DNA from: CAVOGJ01 sp963700865
Lineage (GTDB): Bacteria > Planctomycetota > Planctomycetia > Pirellulales > Pirellulaceae
Reading direction: 5' to 3'
DNA: 64,000 nucleotides
NCBI GenBank assembly: GCA_963700865.1
Contig: CAVOZC010000001.1
Location: 496,001-560,000, forward strand
The position numbers were made by a program, and so were the translations under genes. Below are positions 45,562 to 56,943 of the stretch, piece after piece. The notes beneath the pieces are model-generated. The model worked only from the letters and a program-made list of their open reading frames with translations, was not told the DNA's origin and made no database searches. Each line of letters opens with the position of its first letter. Positions within the stretch are counted from its first letter, which is position 1.

Positions 45562-46797
45562 ATGGGTGCACAGAAAGGGACCAACGCGACGGGAACGGTT
45601 GAATACTGGCGTGCCCGATTCCCCTGGTTGATGCTGCTCGATTGCACCAGCCTCGCGATGACACCTTCCATCCTGACACTGGCCACGGCGGGAGCCTTCC
45701 TGGGCAGTCTCGTCTGGTGGTGCTGCGGTGCGGTCTGGCTCTCGCCGGAAGCTGTCGACGCCAATCCGGCGTTACGCGCCGACACCGCTTGTCTGGCGGC
45801 TTGGCCCGGTAGCCGACGCGGTGGCATGTCCCCCTTGGGTCTGGACGAGAGTCCTTGGGGAAAATCGGTGGAGGAGCGACTGGGACGATGGCCCAGCGAT
45901 CCGGTCACGACCGTCCCCTATCGCATGCTCCGCCCCTTTTATCGTCTATCCCAGCGTCACGGCTCGTGGTCCGAAGTCGGCTATTACTCGTGCGGGGCCC
46001 TGGGGACCGTCGCGGTGTGGTCGCTGCTCGGCCTGGCAATATCTCGCATCGCGGTGGTTCATTATGGCAAGGGAGAGCGGCTGGCGTTCTCGACCGCCTT
46101 GCGTTTCAGTCTGGAACGCTTTACCGCCCAAGCGGCGGCATTTCTGATGCCCGTGGGTGGCATCCTGGTAATGGCCCTACCGCTGTTTCTGATCGGTATG
46201 CTCCTCCGCTGGTCGCCACTGGTGGTGCTGGTGGGAATCGTCTGGATTTTCGTCCTCCCTGTCGGATTCGTAATGACGGTCATGCTGCTGGGGTGGGTTT
46301 TTGGCTGGCCCCTGATGTGGGGAGCCATCAGCAGCGAGGGAGGCGATGCCTTTGATGCGGTCAGCCGCAGTTGCTCCTACACGTTCCAACAGCCGATGCG
46401 GTACGCGTTTTACACACTGGTTGCCCTGCTCTGCGGTTGCTTTGGCTGGATCGTCGTGTGGTGCGTTTCCGAGCTGGTGATCTGGCTGGCCAACTGGGGG
46501 ATTGGCGTGGGAGCCGGCACGGAACGCATGCAGCAATTGAACGATGCGATTCAGCTCCTGCCGACCGATTCGCTGATGCTGTCTGTTGGCGGGCGTCTGT
46601 TTCAATTTTGGCAGTCGTTCGTGCGGATGGGGGCCAGTAGCTACGCCTATGGTTATTTCTGGTGCGCCGCCGCCAGCATCTATTTGCTACTGCGTTACGA
46701 TACGGACTCGACGGAATGGGACGAAATCTATACCGGCCGCCATGGCGCCGCGGTCTTCGAACTGGCTGGGGTCACCGACCAGCAGGATGATCATTGA
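45562..46797 (+). CDS. Polytopic membrane protein, unknown function
   Basis: About 411 residues with five to seven hydrophobic segments, among them TLATAGAFLGSLVWWCCGAV, YYSCGALGTVAVWSLLGLAI, VGGILVMALPLFLIGMLL, VVLVGIVWIFVLPVGFVMTV and YAFYTLVALLCGCFGWIVVW. No catalytic motif is visible, and I do not recognise the family with confidence. SEGGDAFDAVSRSCSYTFQQ followed by P is a polar loop that looks conserved. It follows yacG closely. Its C-terminus is acidic and cytoplasmic or periplasmic (TDSTEWDEIYTGR). Confidence 0.75.
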   Translation: MGAQKGTNATGTVEYWRARFPWLMLLDCTSLAMTPSILTLATAGAFLGSLVWWCCGAVWLSPEAVDANPALRADTACLAAWPGSRRGGMSPLGLDESPWGKSVEERLGRWPSDPVTTVPYRMLRPFYRLSQRHGSWSEVGYYSCGALGTVAVWSLLGLAISRIAVVHYGKGERLAFSTALRFSLERFTAQAAAFLMPVGGILVMALPLFLIGMLLRWSPLVVLVGIVWIFVLPVGFVMTVMLLGWVFGWPLMWGAISSEGGDAFDAVSRSCSYTFQQPMRYAFYTLVALLCGCFGWIVVWCVSELVIWLANWGIGVGAGTERMQQLNDAIQLLPTDSLMLSVGGRLFQFWQSFVRMGASSYAYGYFWCAAASIYLLLRYDTDSTEWDEIYTGRHGAAVFELAGVTDQQDDH

Positions 46798-46818
46798 CCC
46801 GCACGCCTTGCCGAGACC

Positions 46819-47762
46819 TCACTTGATGAATTGGATCTGCGTTGTGGGCAACGCCGCCCGCAACGAGCTGCGGCCCGACTCCGTGATCCGCGGACAGTTC
46901 GTCAGCATCAAGTGATCCAAGGTGCCCAGCCGCGCCAGGGAGGGTAAGCATTGATCGCTCAGGTCATTCGAGCCCAGATGTAGCCAGGTCAGTCGGGAGA
47001 GTCGGCCCACAAAGGCGACTCCCTCATCGGTCACACGTGTGTGATCCAGGTTTAACCAGTTCAAGCCGTCGAGGGCCGCCACGGCCTTTGCACCCCGTTA
47101 CCGACTTGCGTGGACCACAGATTCAATGACTCCAGTTTGCGGAGGCCCTGCAGGGACGCGACTCCTCCATCACCGACCGCCGTTTCGCTCACGTCCAAGG
47201 AAACAAGCGACTCCAAATCCGCCACGGATGCCAGGGCCGCATCGGTGATGGGAGTGCCTCGTACGCGCAATTTCCGCAAGCGATCAAGGCCGCGGAGAGA
47301 CGCCAGTCCTGCATCGCTGATCGGAGCGCGCACACAGGAGAGTTCGACCAGTTCGGGCAGTTGGCCCACGATCCGCAAGGTGGCATCCGAGATCCGCGTA
47401 TCATCCATGCCCAGCGCTCTCAGGCTGGTGAGTCGATGCAGACCCGCCAGTCCCGCGTCAGTCACGTCCGGCCCCGAGAATCGCAGCACCGTCCAGCGAC
47501 GGGTATCGAGCGTTAAGAGGCGCGTCATGACCGTGTCGTCAATCGCCGCCTCGCGGAGATCGACCTGCACGATGTGGCCGTCTTCGTGGCGTAGTCGAGC
47601 ACCGAGGCTGGCAAGCCACCGTGCGTCGGCCGCAGAGGTGGCGGACGGAGTTGCCGGGCGGGCCGCAGTCGCGGCGGCCGGGGGCGGTGAGCTCGGTCTG
47701 GTGCAGCCGGACAACGCGGCCCAGCCGAGCAGCACGACCGCGAGTCGATGGATACGGTTCAT
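46819..47762 (-). CDS. Leucine-rich-repeat lipoprotein (frameshifted)
   Basis: Starts at ATG 47762 with lipoprotein signal NRIHRLAVVLLGWAALSGC. After an Ala/Pro-rich spacer come LRR units of about 23-24 residues such as TVLRFSGPDVTDAGLAGLHR, LRALGMDDTRISDATLRIVG and LRKLRVRGTPITDAALASVA. The frame breaks near 47088: LWSTQVGNG continues as AALDGLNWLNLDHTRVTDEG one frame over and ends PTTQIQFIK. One missing base explains it. Full length is about 314 residues. A paralogue, 49505-50836, lies beyond the next gene in the opposite direction. LRR surface proteins likely bind other proteins. Confidence 0.83.
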
Positions 47763-47881
47763 GGGTCGGGTGCTGGCTGGCTGCAACACGCGGAAAGCAA
47801 CGCGCAGCCCACGCGCTGCGCGTCGCCAGATGCATGGCCGAATGCATGGCCGATCCAAGGCGACGGCTTTCCAAATGGGGA

Positions 47882-49299
47882 CTACGCCGTCCAACCCGGT
47901 CGGTACTCACGTTTGACATACCGGTTAAGGGCCGGAAGATTGGTGCTCCGCATATTCTCGGCATCCCATTCGATTCGCTCGCCTTCTCCGGCGCGAATGG
48001 CCAGATTGCCAACGAGAATGGTTTCGGTAAGGCGGCCCGCGTAGCCAAAATTCGACAGCGTCTTGCCTTCACCTTTGATGGCGGCAAAGAACTCGGACTT
48101 ATGACGCGTGTCGGTATCGCCGTTGTAGGTAATTCGCGGCATCGTCTGCGGCGGCATTTGATGATCGACAAATTCCGACTCAGGAAGCAGATAGAACTTT
48201 GCCCCATAGTCATCGGGTGAGAACATCATGCCTTTCGTCCCGATCAGCAGGGCTCCGCTGGCAATCACGCTGACGCGATCCTTGCCCTCGCTTCTGGCTT
48301 TTTCCACGCGCCGCTGGTACGAGGCGGGGAGCATCGCGTCGGGGAGCGTTTCCTGTGAGGGCATGTTGCCGCCGTCGTACCAATAAAAATCACACGGAAC
48401 AAAGTCGCTGCGGCGCGGAAATTCAAACTTCAGCTTTGAATTGGCGGGAAAGGTCTCGTTCTCGAAGATTCCCGGATTGGTCACGGCCGTGACCGCCACC
48501 GGATCCCACAGGTCGAGCGCCATGACCGACGAGTTGGCCGTATGGCAGGCCATATCGCCGAGGGCGCCGGTACCGAAATCAACCCAGCCGCGCCAGTTGA
48601 AGGGATGGTAGACCGCTCGCTTGAACGGCCGCATTTCCGCCGGACCGATCCAAGCGTCCCAGTTCAGCCCTTCGGGGATGGGGTCTTCCCCGGCGGGCCG
48701 GCCAATGCCTTGAGGCCAGATTGGACGGTTCGTCCAGATGTGAACCTCGGTGACATCGCCGATATCGCCGTTGCGAATCACTTCCACGACTTCGCGCAGG
48801 CCATCTTCCGACGTGCCTTGATTGCCCATTTGGGTCACGACGCCCGTTTCTTCCGCGACGCACCGCATCTCGCGGGCTTCCTGGATGGACCAGGTCAGCG
48901 GCTTCTGGCAATAGACATGCTTCCCCATTTTCATGGCCTTGATGGCCGCCGCGGCGTGCGTGTGGTCCGGCGTGCTGACGGTGACGATATCGACCTTGTC
49001 GCCCAGTCTGTCCAGCATCTCACGGAAATCGGAGAACTTTTCGGCCTGCGGGAATTCGCGTGCCTTCTTGGTCAGCGTGGCCGCATCGACATCGCAGAGG
49101 GCCACAACTTCGGCTCCAAACTCGGCCATATGCGTCGTGTCACTGGCCCCCTTGCCTCCCACGCCGATGCAGGCAACGGTCAATCGCTCGACGGCCGAAG
49201 TTTGGCGCGGAGCCCGCTTTGCGTGCCCAGCCAGACCGCCGTGCTGGTGGCTACCGATCGCTTGATAAAGTCCCGACGATTGCCGTGCTTACCACCCAT
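47882..49299 (-). CDS. Gfo/Idh/MocA-family oxidoreductase, Tat-exported (frameshifted)
   Basis: The main frame begins at 49183 (a TTG) with LTVACIGVGGKGASDT, the Rossmann loop, then QKPLTWSIQEAREM (the EKP-equivalent is QKP), QMGNQGTSEDGLREVVEVI and NWRGWVDFGTGALGDMACHT. The missing N-terminus is encoded just upstream in another frame: GGKHGNRRDFIKRSVATSTA, a Tat signal from ATG 49299. The two join if one A is added to the AAA run at 49201-49203, giving about 472 residues. The substrate is a sugar or sugar derivative not further identified. Confidence 0.88.
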
Positions 49300-49504
49300 T
49301 TCGATGTACCTCTTCAAATGAACCAGTCAATGCGTTCTTGGTTTCCGGAATTAGCCCTTGCATCCGCCCGCATATTGTAGAACTTAAGGGTGTGAGCCTC
49401 AATCGACCGGGTCTCGGTTTTGCCTGGGGCCCCTGCCCGGGACCAGCCATTTGCCCGACGGCTCCCTTGTTCTCGATCCAATTTCTTTTACGGAGTCGAT
49501 TTGC

Positions 49505-50836
49505 ATGCTTCGTTTTCGCACCCTGGCACTTCTGCTGGCGGCTTCGAGTTGTGTAATTCCCGTGGTTGCTTGCCGCCGGGAAGCCCCCGCACCACCTGCC
49601 GTTCCCGCGGAGGAGACCTCTGCCCTGTCCGAAACAAGCGGCGAACCGCAGCGCGAAGACGCGGCGAAGGTCGCGCGACTTGAAGCCCTGGGCATGATCT
49701 TTGTACGGGATGACAACGGTGTGATTACGGAGGCCAGTTTGACGACGGAAGAGACCCTGGGAGACGAGTTGGCCGCGCTCGACGGAGTCCCGCAACTGCG
49801 GGTGCTGCAATTAAGCGGACCGGGCATCACGGACGCCTGCACGTCGTCGCTGTCGCAACTCAAGAAGCTTCAGCGATTGGACCTGACCGGCTCGGCCATC
49901 TCGGATGGCACCCTGCGGACCGTGGGCCAGATCGCATCGCTGCAGGTATTTGCGGCTCGTCGAACCGGTTTTACCGACGCGGGATTGGAGGCCTTGACGC
50001 AGTTGACAAAACTACGCGCCGTCGATCTGCGCAACAGCAATGTCACCGATCGTGGACTGGAGGAGTTGGCGAAGATCAAGTCGCTGGTCGACATCCAGCT
50101 CGAACGTTCCAAGGTGACGGACGAGGGGGTGCTGCATTTGACCAGCATCCCGCGGCTGAAATCGCTCAACCTCAACACGACCGCGATGACCGATCGGGTA
50201 GCGGACGCCTTCGCGGAAATGAAGAATCTCGAATCACTTCAGCTGGATAGCGCTCGCCTGACAGACGCGTCGATGCCCCAGCTGGCGTCGCTGCCGAAGC
50301 TCAAGCGGTTGCGGATGCGCTTTGTGGATATTACCGGGGCTGGCTGGAAACCGTTTGAAAATAATCGCCTGATCGAGCGACTGGAGGTCCGCGACACGTC
50401 CCTCGACGATGAGGGCATGCGATACCTGGCGACACTGAAACAACTACGCTTTCTCGACATCAGCGAATGCGTATTGGTGACACCGGCAGGATTGGAAGAG
50501 CTTTCCGCACTGACGGAGCTTGTGGATTTGAGCCTTTGGGCCACGAAATTCAATGACGCCACGGCAACGGCGCTGCGGCCGCTTGTTCAATTAACCAATC
50601 TCAATCTGGAGGGGACCAACATCGGCAATGCCGCCGTCGAGGACCTGGTGTCACTGCAAGGCCTCATGAATCTGAATATGGCGGGGACACGTATCGATGA
50701 CGAGGGCGCGCGGCGGCTGGGTGGGCTGCCCAAGTTGCGTTCGATCAATGTCCGCAATACGAATGTCTCGTTCGAACTGATCGATGAATGGCTCGAGTCA
50801 AAACCGGAGCTGCGCAGTCACCGAATAGTGACCTAG
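49505..50836 (+). CDS. Leucine-rich-repeat lipoprotein
   Basis: About 443 residues from ATG 49505, with lipoprotein-type signal LALLLAASSCVIPVVAC. After a Pro/Glu linker come about fourteen LRR units: LRVLQLSGPGITDACTSSLS, LQRLDLTGSAISDGTLRTVG, LRAVDLRNSNVTDRGLEELA and so on to LRSINVRNTNVSFELIDEWL. The repeats are 23-25 residues and of the cysteine-containing-like (x-L-x-x-T-x-x-T/S-D) type common in planctomycetes. It is paralogous to the gene at 46819-47762. Confidence 0.88.
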   Translation: MLRFRTLALLLAASSCVIPVVACRREAPAPPAVPAEETSALSETSGEPQREDAAKVARLEALGMIFVRDDNGVITEASLTTEETLGDELAALDGVPQLRVLQLSGPGITDACTSSLSQLKKLQRLDLTGSAISDGTLRTVGQIASLQVFAARRTGFTDAGLEALTQLTKLRAVDLRNSNVTDRGLEELAKIKSLVDIQLERSKVTDEGVLHLTSIPRLKSLNLNTTAMTDRVADAFAEMKNLESLQLDSARLTDASMPQLASLPKLKRLRMRFVDITGAGWKPFENNRLIERLEVRDTSLDDEGMRYLATLKQLRFLDISECVLVTPAGLEELSALTELVDLSLWATKFNDATATALRPLVQLTNLNLEGTNIGNAAVEDLVSLQGLMNLNMAGTRIDDEGARRLGGLPKLRSINVRNTNVSFELIDEWLESKPELRSHRIVT

Positions 50837-51018
50837 CCCAGGTGGGAACTGGAAGGCGATGCTGCCGCCCGCAAATCGCCGGTCGGCATCCGGCACCAGG
50901 CAGAGACGGCATCGATGACGATTTCTTCGACGGCAACGGTACCCGTCGGGGCGGGCAGCCATTCGGCGATGATCACTCCGAGCCCCAACGCCGCCACCAG
51001 GAACAGTTCTTTTCGCAT
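50833..51018 (-). CDS. Possible small membrane or secreted peptide
   Basis: 61 residues, RKELFLVAALGLGVIIAEWL then PAPTGTVAVEEIVIDAVSAW. A plausible signal or membrane helix is present, and the ATG is preceded by AAGGAAAAC. It ends 4 bases into the convergent LRR gene. No family is recognised. It could be a real small gene or chance. Confidence 0.35.
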   Translation of the reverse strand: MRKELFLVAALGLGVIIAEWLPAPTGTVAVEEIVIDAVSAWCRMPTGDLRAAASPSSSHLG

Positions 51019-51162
51019 GACCGTTTTCCTTAAAAAAGTGAGTTTCGAGCCGCCTCGCTGTCATGCTTGGCGCAGGGGGCCGCGAAATGTTACCGCCGCT
51101 GGCCTGCCTGCGGCGGCCGGCCCCCCAACTGGCTGGCTCGACTGGGGCACGGAGAGTCCTCC

Positions 51163-52337
51163 ATGAAGCGCCTCCTGGGATACTGCACGAACGTGCATCC
51201 TGGCCGCGATTTGTCCGAGACCCGCGCACAACTGGACGAACACGCCCGCAAGGTGCGGGAACTCTTCGCGCCGAACACCGAATTGCCGCTCGGATTGTGG
51301 CTCTCCGCCCGCGCCGCGTCCGAGTTGCAATTGCCGCGCGAATTAGAGGCCTTTAAAGTCTGGCTGGAAGTTCGCGGCTTCCGCGTATTTACGCTGAACG
51401 GTTTTCCGTATGGCGACTTCCATCAATCCATCGTCAAGCGGGCAGTCTATCGACCAAGATGGAGCGAGCCGGCTCGCGCGGAATTCACCCCGCGCTGGTG
51501 GGAATTCTGTCCGCGTTGCTGCCCACGGGAGAAAGCGGCACCATCTCGACCCTGCCGATTGCCTGGCGTGCGGAGGCGGATGATTCGTGTATTGCTGGCG
51601 CCGCACAATCGTTACGCCGCATGGCGGATCATCTGCGGGACCACGAGGACTCCTCGGGCCGCCGCATCGTGCTTTGCCTCGAGCCGGAACCTGGTTGCCT
51701 GCTGCAGGAGAGTCGCGATGTGATCGATTTTTTCGACAGCCATTTTTCGGGGCGTGAAGGCGATCATTACCGACGTTACCTTCAAGTGTGCCATGACACA
51801 TGCCATGCTTCGGTCATGGGAGAAGACCCGGCAAACGTCCTTCGCGCTTACGCCGACAACCAAATCTCGGTCGGCAAGGTACAAATCTCGTCCGCAATCG
51901 GTTTAGACTTTGATCAGCTTGTCGGTGACGCACGAACCAAGGCCTGGGAACGATTGCAAACGTTCGTCGAGGAACGATACCTACACCAGACCACGTGGTT
52001 CCAGCGTGGGCAACGCACGTTGCACGAGGATCTCTCGCTCGCCCTGGCTCAAGCCAACAGTCCCTCGGCAGCGACCGGTCGTTGGCGAATCCATTTCCAT
52101 GTCCCCTTGTTCCTGGAGACCATCGACGGACTGGGGACGACGCAGTCAGAAACACGGACGGGCGTGACGGCTGTGCGGCGATTTCACCCGGAGGTCCGGC
52201 ACTTTGAGGTCGAGACGTATGCCTGGAACGTGCTGCCAGCCGATCTGCGTCCCACGTCACTCGCCGCGGGCCTCGGCCGTGAATTGGCTTGGGCGGACGA
52301 GATGCTGACGTCTTCGACCTGCGGCCACGGTGGCTGA
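51163..52337 (+). CDS. EboE-like metabolite traffic protein, TIM-barrel type (frameshifted)
   Basis: Starts MKRLLGYCTNVHPGRDLSET, followed by PLGLWLSARAASELQL, RVFTLNGFPYGDFHQSIVK, AVYRPRW, GTISTLPIAWRAE, RIVLCLEPEPGCLLQES, LQVCHDTCHASVMGED and VGKVQISSAIGLD. The last four are metal-ligand-like strands of a xylose-isomerase-type barrel. This matches the EboE family, named from the ebo gene cluster for metabolite export in cyanobacteria and others. The first frame fails after EFT near 51492 and the second resumes with ALVGILSALLPTGESG; one missing base accounts for it. Full length is about 391 residues. Other ebo genes are not seen. Confidence 0.78.
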
Positions 52338-52655
52338 GCCCGCCACCGCCCCAACACATCGATTCCGCAGAATCGACGCAATCCGCACCACCGTCGACAT
52401 GGGCGGTCGAGAGTTGAGCGATGTCTGCCGGATCATGCTCGAACGCCGCCAGGCCCCAATTAAGATGGGACTCGCGGCCACTCGTCCGCGACACGGAGGG
52501 AGACCGCGCCAGCCGCCGTTTTCTTGACGGTCGGCGACTGGCTGACACAATGAACCGTAGCGTCCGGCGGTGACTCGTCCGATGAGGCAACCCAGGCAGG
52601 TGGCTCTGCGGCCTCGAGGGAAACGTCGGTCCGTCAATGATTTGAGATCGAAGCC
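52338..52655. other. Intergenic region before the coiled-coil gene
   Basis: About 320 bases with no supported gene, repeat or clear terminator. It presumably contains the promoter for the gene starting at 52656. Confidence 0.4.
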
Positions 52656-55600
52656 ATGGGTATGCAGACCGAACGCAGCTCGACCGAGTTTTCAGACGAT
52701 GATCTGCGACTGAATGAACTCTTCGATCGGAAAGACCCGTCTGAGGACGCGGGAGACGTGTCGCCATCCGAGTTATTGAAACTGCAAGGCGAACCGACGA
52801 CAACGCCGGGGGAGCCGCTGGGAGAAACCGACCTTGGCGAGGCGGAACTGCAGTTGCAGAAGAAAGGACGTCAACACGATATTCCGGCCGAGATGAAGCG
52901 CGGCATCGAGAATGCATCAGGCACGCTCGAAACCGATCGGTTGGCCCCGCAATCGGAAATGGCCACGACCGAAGTGCCACCGACGACGGCCGCCCCCCCT
53001 CAGCGGCAGCTTCGTATTTTCTGGTCCTCATACCGCTGCTCGCCACCGCTCTCTTCGCCTGGCTGTTTTGGCGGCAATGGCGCTCAAGGCAGCAGAGGGA
53101 AGCACCCATCACCATCGGTCGGCTGCCGACGGTCCCCACGGCCAAACCCGATTCCTCGTGGAGCCAACCGCCGCCACCGCTTGATTTCCATCAAACACCG
53201 GAGTCACAGGAGGCACGGCTCACGCCCAGCGACGAACTCGAAACGCTGGATGAGATGGGCTCGCTGGAAGCCCTCGCACCGGTGGCCGAGGCCAACGTGC
53301 CGGCCGCGTCGGCCACCTTTGATTTCGAAGACGCCCTGGCAGGGGTCTCGTCACTGGTGACTGAGCCAGATGAGACCCAGTCGGTTTCACAGCGGCCCGA
53401 GGAATTCGAGGCGTTGCGGAATCAACGGGACCAATTTGCCGCGGAACTGCGGCAGTTGCAAAATCGCTGGGAGGCAGCGCGGGTCGAAACCGCGGCGGCT
53501 CGTGAAAAGCTGACTCAACTGGAAGAACACTCGCGAATGACTGAGGCCACGACACTGGCCCTGCAGCAGGAACGGGATGAAGCCCTGGCACAAATGCGGC
53601 TGCTGGAAGCTGCGAAGGACGATGCGGAAACTTTGGATCAGCGGGTGTCCGAACTCACCCGGCTCGTCGACGGCATCACCGCTGAGCGCGACGAATTGCA
53701 GCGCCAACTGGAGCAATCACTGGCTCAGCCAGCGGCCATGCCGATCTCCGCTGCTGATCCGATGGAATTGGCCGCTTGGGAACAACGTTACGCCACGCTC
53801 GAGAATCAGTATGACACGCTGCTGGACGAGCGCGACCGGCTGCTGGCGGAACACGCGGAAATGGTGGCCATTACGCAGGAGGCGGCCCATCTCGCCGAGG
53901 AAATCCAGCAACTGCGGGATACGAATCAGTCGTTGGAGCTCGAACGAAACGAAGTCGTCCAGCGGCAAGAGGCCAACGATCGACAAGCGGCCGACCGCTA
54001 CACGTCGCTTGAAGAACAGTACGACTCGCTGCTGGCCGAACGAGACCGATTGCTGACCGAACAAGCGGCTTCGCTGGACGAAGGTGAACGGGAACGACTC
54101 GAGCTGCGACTCGAAACCCTGCAGGCAGAGCATCAGCAAGCCGTCGATGCGTTGGAGGAACGTCGACAAGCCGCCGCCGAACTCGCCCTGGAACTGGCGT
54201 CCGCGCGAGAGTGAGGAGGCGGCGATCCGCGAACGTGAGGGCTTGCGAGAGGAATTGGCCACGGTTCGACAAGAAGCGGCGGCACCGTCGGAAATCGACG
54301 AACTGCGACGCGTCATCAGCATGCACCAGGATACCGTGACCCGCTTGAACGGGGCACTGGAAGCGGCACAGGAACGGGCGACCGAGTTCGAAACCCGGAC
54401 GCAGCTGCTGCAAGGGCAGCTTGACGAAGCGCGGCGGGCGGAGGAAGACCTGAGAGCCCAGTCCGTCACAGGGCCCGGGCCGCAGGCGGTGGAGCAAATG
54501 CGGCATCTCGAAGCGACCCTGCTCGCGCAAGAAACGTCGATTGCGCGGCTGAATTCGGAAAAAGAAGTGACCCTCGGTCGCTTCTACGAAACCGTCGCCG
54601 AACGTGATAAGCTCAAACGCGAGCTGCGCGGACTCGAGTCCTCCGCCTCGAACCAGGAAAAAGACAACGAACGGATTGCCATCATGCAGGACCGCTTGGC
54701 CCAACTCGAACGCGAATCGGCGGAACTTCGAGAACGCTTGCAACAAGCCGAGCAGGAAGCGGCCGCAGCCACGGCTCAGTGTCGAACGGCGGAAGCCGCC
54801 TTGGCCGCCAGCGACCGTGGCCAGGCAGAAATGGACCAATTGCGGAACGAGATCGAGCGACTACAAAACGAACGCCGCGAATCACTCGATCAACTCCAAT
54901 CGGCGCTGCAGCGTGCCGCGTCGCTCGACGCACATTTACGGGAAAACGAGGCACAGTTGTCGATCGCCGAGGCGGACGCCGACTTGATCGCCTCACTGCG
55001 AGAACGACTGGACGATGCGGAACGCGAGGCTCGCGACCTACAAGCCCGCGTGGAGAAACGCGACAGCCAATTGAATTCCACGGAAGCCGAGCTGACCGCG
55101 CTGCAAGCCCAGCTGGCCGCGGCCCTCCAACAGGGGAAGCTCCTACAGGAAAGGCTGGCCGAGGCCGAACAAGAACGGAAGTCGGCGACCGCGTCCCTGT
55201 CCGACGCTCAGCTGCAGCTGCGGGAATTGGCCGATCTGCGGTCCGAATTGACCGACATGCGGGAACGCTGCGGGCGGGCGGAGCAGGAACAGCAACTGGC
55301 GATCAGCGAACTGCGTACCTTGCAAGGACAGTACCAGCAAACGCAATCCGAGCTCCGCGACGCCCAGGCCGAGTTGACGCACGCGATGGCAGAGGCCAAG
55401 GCGGTGAAGCATGTGACTTGGGAACAGTCGTCGGAACAGGTCGCACGACTGTCAAGCGAACGCGATACGGCCATCCGTGCGTGGGGAGCGGCTGAGCAGC
55501 GGGCCAGCGACCTGCAAACCGGCCTCCGCGAATTGCAGACCCAGCTGCGGAGAATGGAAATCGAACAGGAGCGAGTCGCGCGACATCTGGAGGAGACACT

Positions 55601-56575
55601 CGCCCAGCGGGCTCAGCTGCAAGCCTCGCTGCGGGATGTCAATCCACCGCCGACCGGCGACTGGGACGATATCGGCGAGCCCTCCTGGAGTCCGGCCGCC
55701 ACGCTCGAGCCCGCCGAACCTTCACGGCTGCGACGACAGGTCGCGGAAATCAGTCGGGAAAAGCGGGAACTGATCGATCAGTTGGAGGCCGTGCGCGAGC
55801 AGAATCGCCGCCTGGATGTCGCCGCGCAAGACCGCGAACGCGATCTCGCGGAGCTGGCCAGTGAGCATGAAACGCTCCGTGCGGCGCTCACGGCGCGAGA
55901 AGTCGAGCCGCCACTGGTGGAAGAGGTCGCTGACCTCCGGCAACAATGGGAGAAATCGCAGCAGGAAGTCGCCCAGCTAAAATCACGCTTGGCCGCCGCG
56001 ACACTCGACGCCACCCAGCGACCCGACGTGCAAGCCACCATCCGCGAACTTCGGCAGGCTCTTCACGATCAAGAGGCCCAGGTCGTCAAACTCGAACGTG
56101 AGTCGGCCAAGCGAGGCGACGAGTTGCTGCAGGAAAAAGAACAACGCCGCGGGTTGGCGATCACCGTTCGACAACTCGAACAGCAACTGGCGGCCTGGGA
56201 AGATATCGAAGAGGAGCGATCTCGGGCCGCGAACGATCAAGCCAGCTTGAACGACGATCTCGCGAAGGCTCGCGTCGATCTGGCGCGCGTCCGATCCGAA
56301 AAACGTAAATCGACCGCCGCCATCCGTACGGCCCAACAGCGCATCGAAGCGCTCGAGTCCGCCCTGGCGAGCAGCGAGGAAGAGCTCGAGACCATGCGGC
56401 TTTCGATCGAGACCGCCACGGCGGCCGCGGCGAAGAAAACGGCCGCGCCCAAGGCGGCGAAGAAGACGCCCCGGGCGAAGACGAGCCGCTCGGCGAAAAA
56501 GGCGAGCCCCACGATCGAAAACGGCGCAAAAAGAAGGCACCCCGTAAACGCAAGACGGGCGGCGAAAAAAAGTAG
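52656..56575 (+). CDS. Giant membrane-anchored coiled-coil protein with histone-H1-like tail (frameshifted)
   Basis: Joined length is about 1300 residues. Residues 1-115 are acidic (STEFSDDDLRLNELFDRKDP). A single helix follows, YFLVLIPLLATALFAWLFW. Then comes about 1000 residues of Gln/Glu/Arg/Leu/Ala heptads (RDQFAAELRQLQNRWEAARV and similar), a continuous coiled coil. The end is basic and Ala/Lys-rich: KKTAAPKAAKKTPRAKTSRS, like bacterial histone H1 tails. Frame breaks: a C-run near 52993-52999, before the helix; near 54210 (ASARE to SEEAAIRE); and probably near 56513, after which a frame reading RKRRKKKAPRKRKTGGEKK stops at 56575. I infer a structural or nucleoid-tethering role. Confidence 0.78.
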
Positions 56576-56790
56576 CCGATCCAAGGACCCGCGAACCTGA
56601 CGCCAGGGGACGTGTCCTGCGGGGCAGCGGGGCCGCTTTCCGTTTTCGGTCTTGCCAAAACGGACCGGGCTAACCTAAATAGATAGTGTGGGTCGCGCAA
56701 ACGCAGCGCGAGGGACTAGAAGGCGACGAGTAGGCCAATCTTCACGGCAGGCCGAAAGTGCCGGGTTTCCAGTGGAAAGGAGGTGATTCA

Positions 56791-56829
56791 GTGATTGAAT
56801 TCTGTATTAGCCGAGGTGGTTCCGCCTAG
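56791..56829 (+). CDS. 12-residue mini-ORF behind an extreme Shine-Dalgarno
   Basis: GTG start, encoding (f)MIEFCISRGGSA, then TAG. The preceding AAAGGAGGTGATTCAG is complementary to the 3' end of bacterial 16S rRNA over 15 of 16 bases, with GGAGG 7 bases before the GTG. Such a strong signal for so short a frame suggests a leader peptide or a ribosome-binding decoy. A hairpin and terminator follow within 115 bases. Confidence 0.4.
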   Translation: MIEFCISRGGSA

Positions 56830-56907
56830 CTTGACAACCGGCGGGTTGTCCCCGGGCAACCACCGGCTCGTACCCGATCCTTTCCGATCCAACGTGCGAG
56901 TTCACGG

Positions 56908-56943
56908 ACCCAGTCGCCAACGAGGCGGCTGGGTCTTTTTTTT
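56908..56943 (+). terminator. Intrinsic terminator
   Basis: ACCCAG at 56908 and CTGGGT to 56934, with inner CGCC and GGCG, form the stem over loop AACGA. CTTTTTTTT follows. Confidence 0.88.

Noticed and set aside
56776..56791. Fragment of a 16S rRNA gene in antisense
   Set aside because: Only the 16 bases complementary to the 16S tail are present; no further rRNA sequence follows, so it is read as a Shine-Dalgarno.
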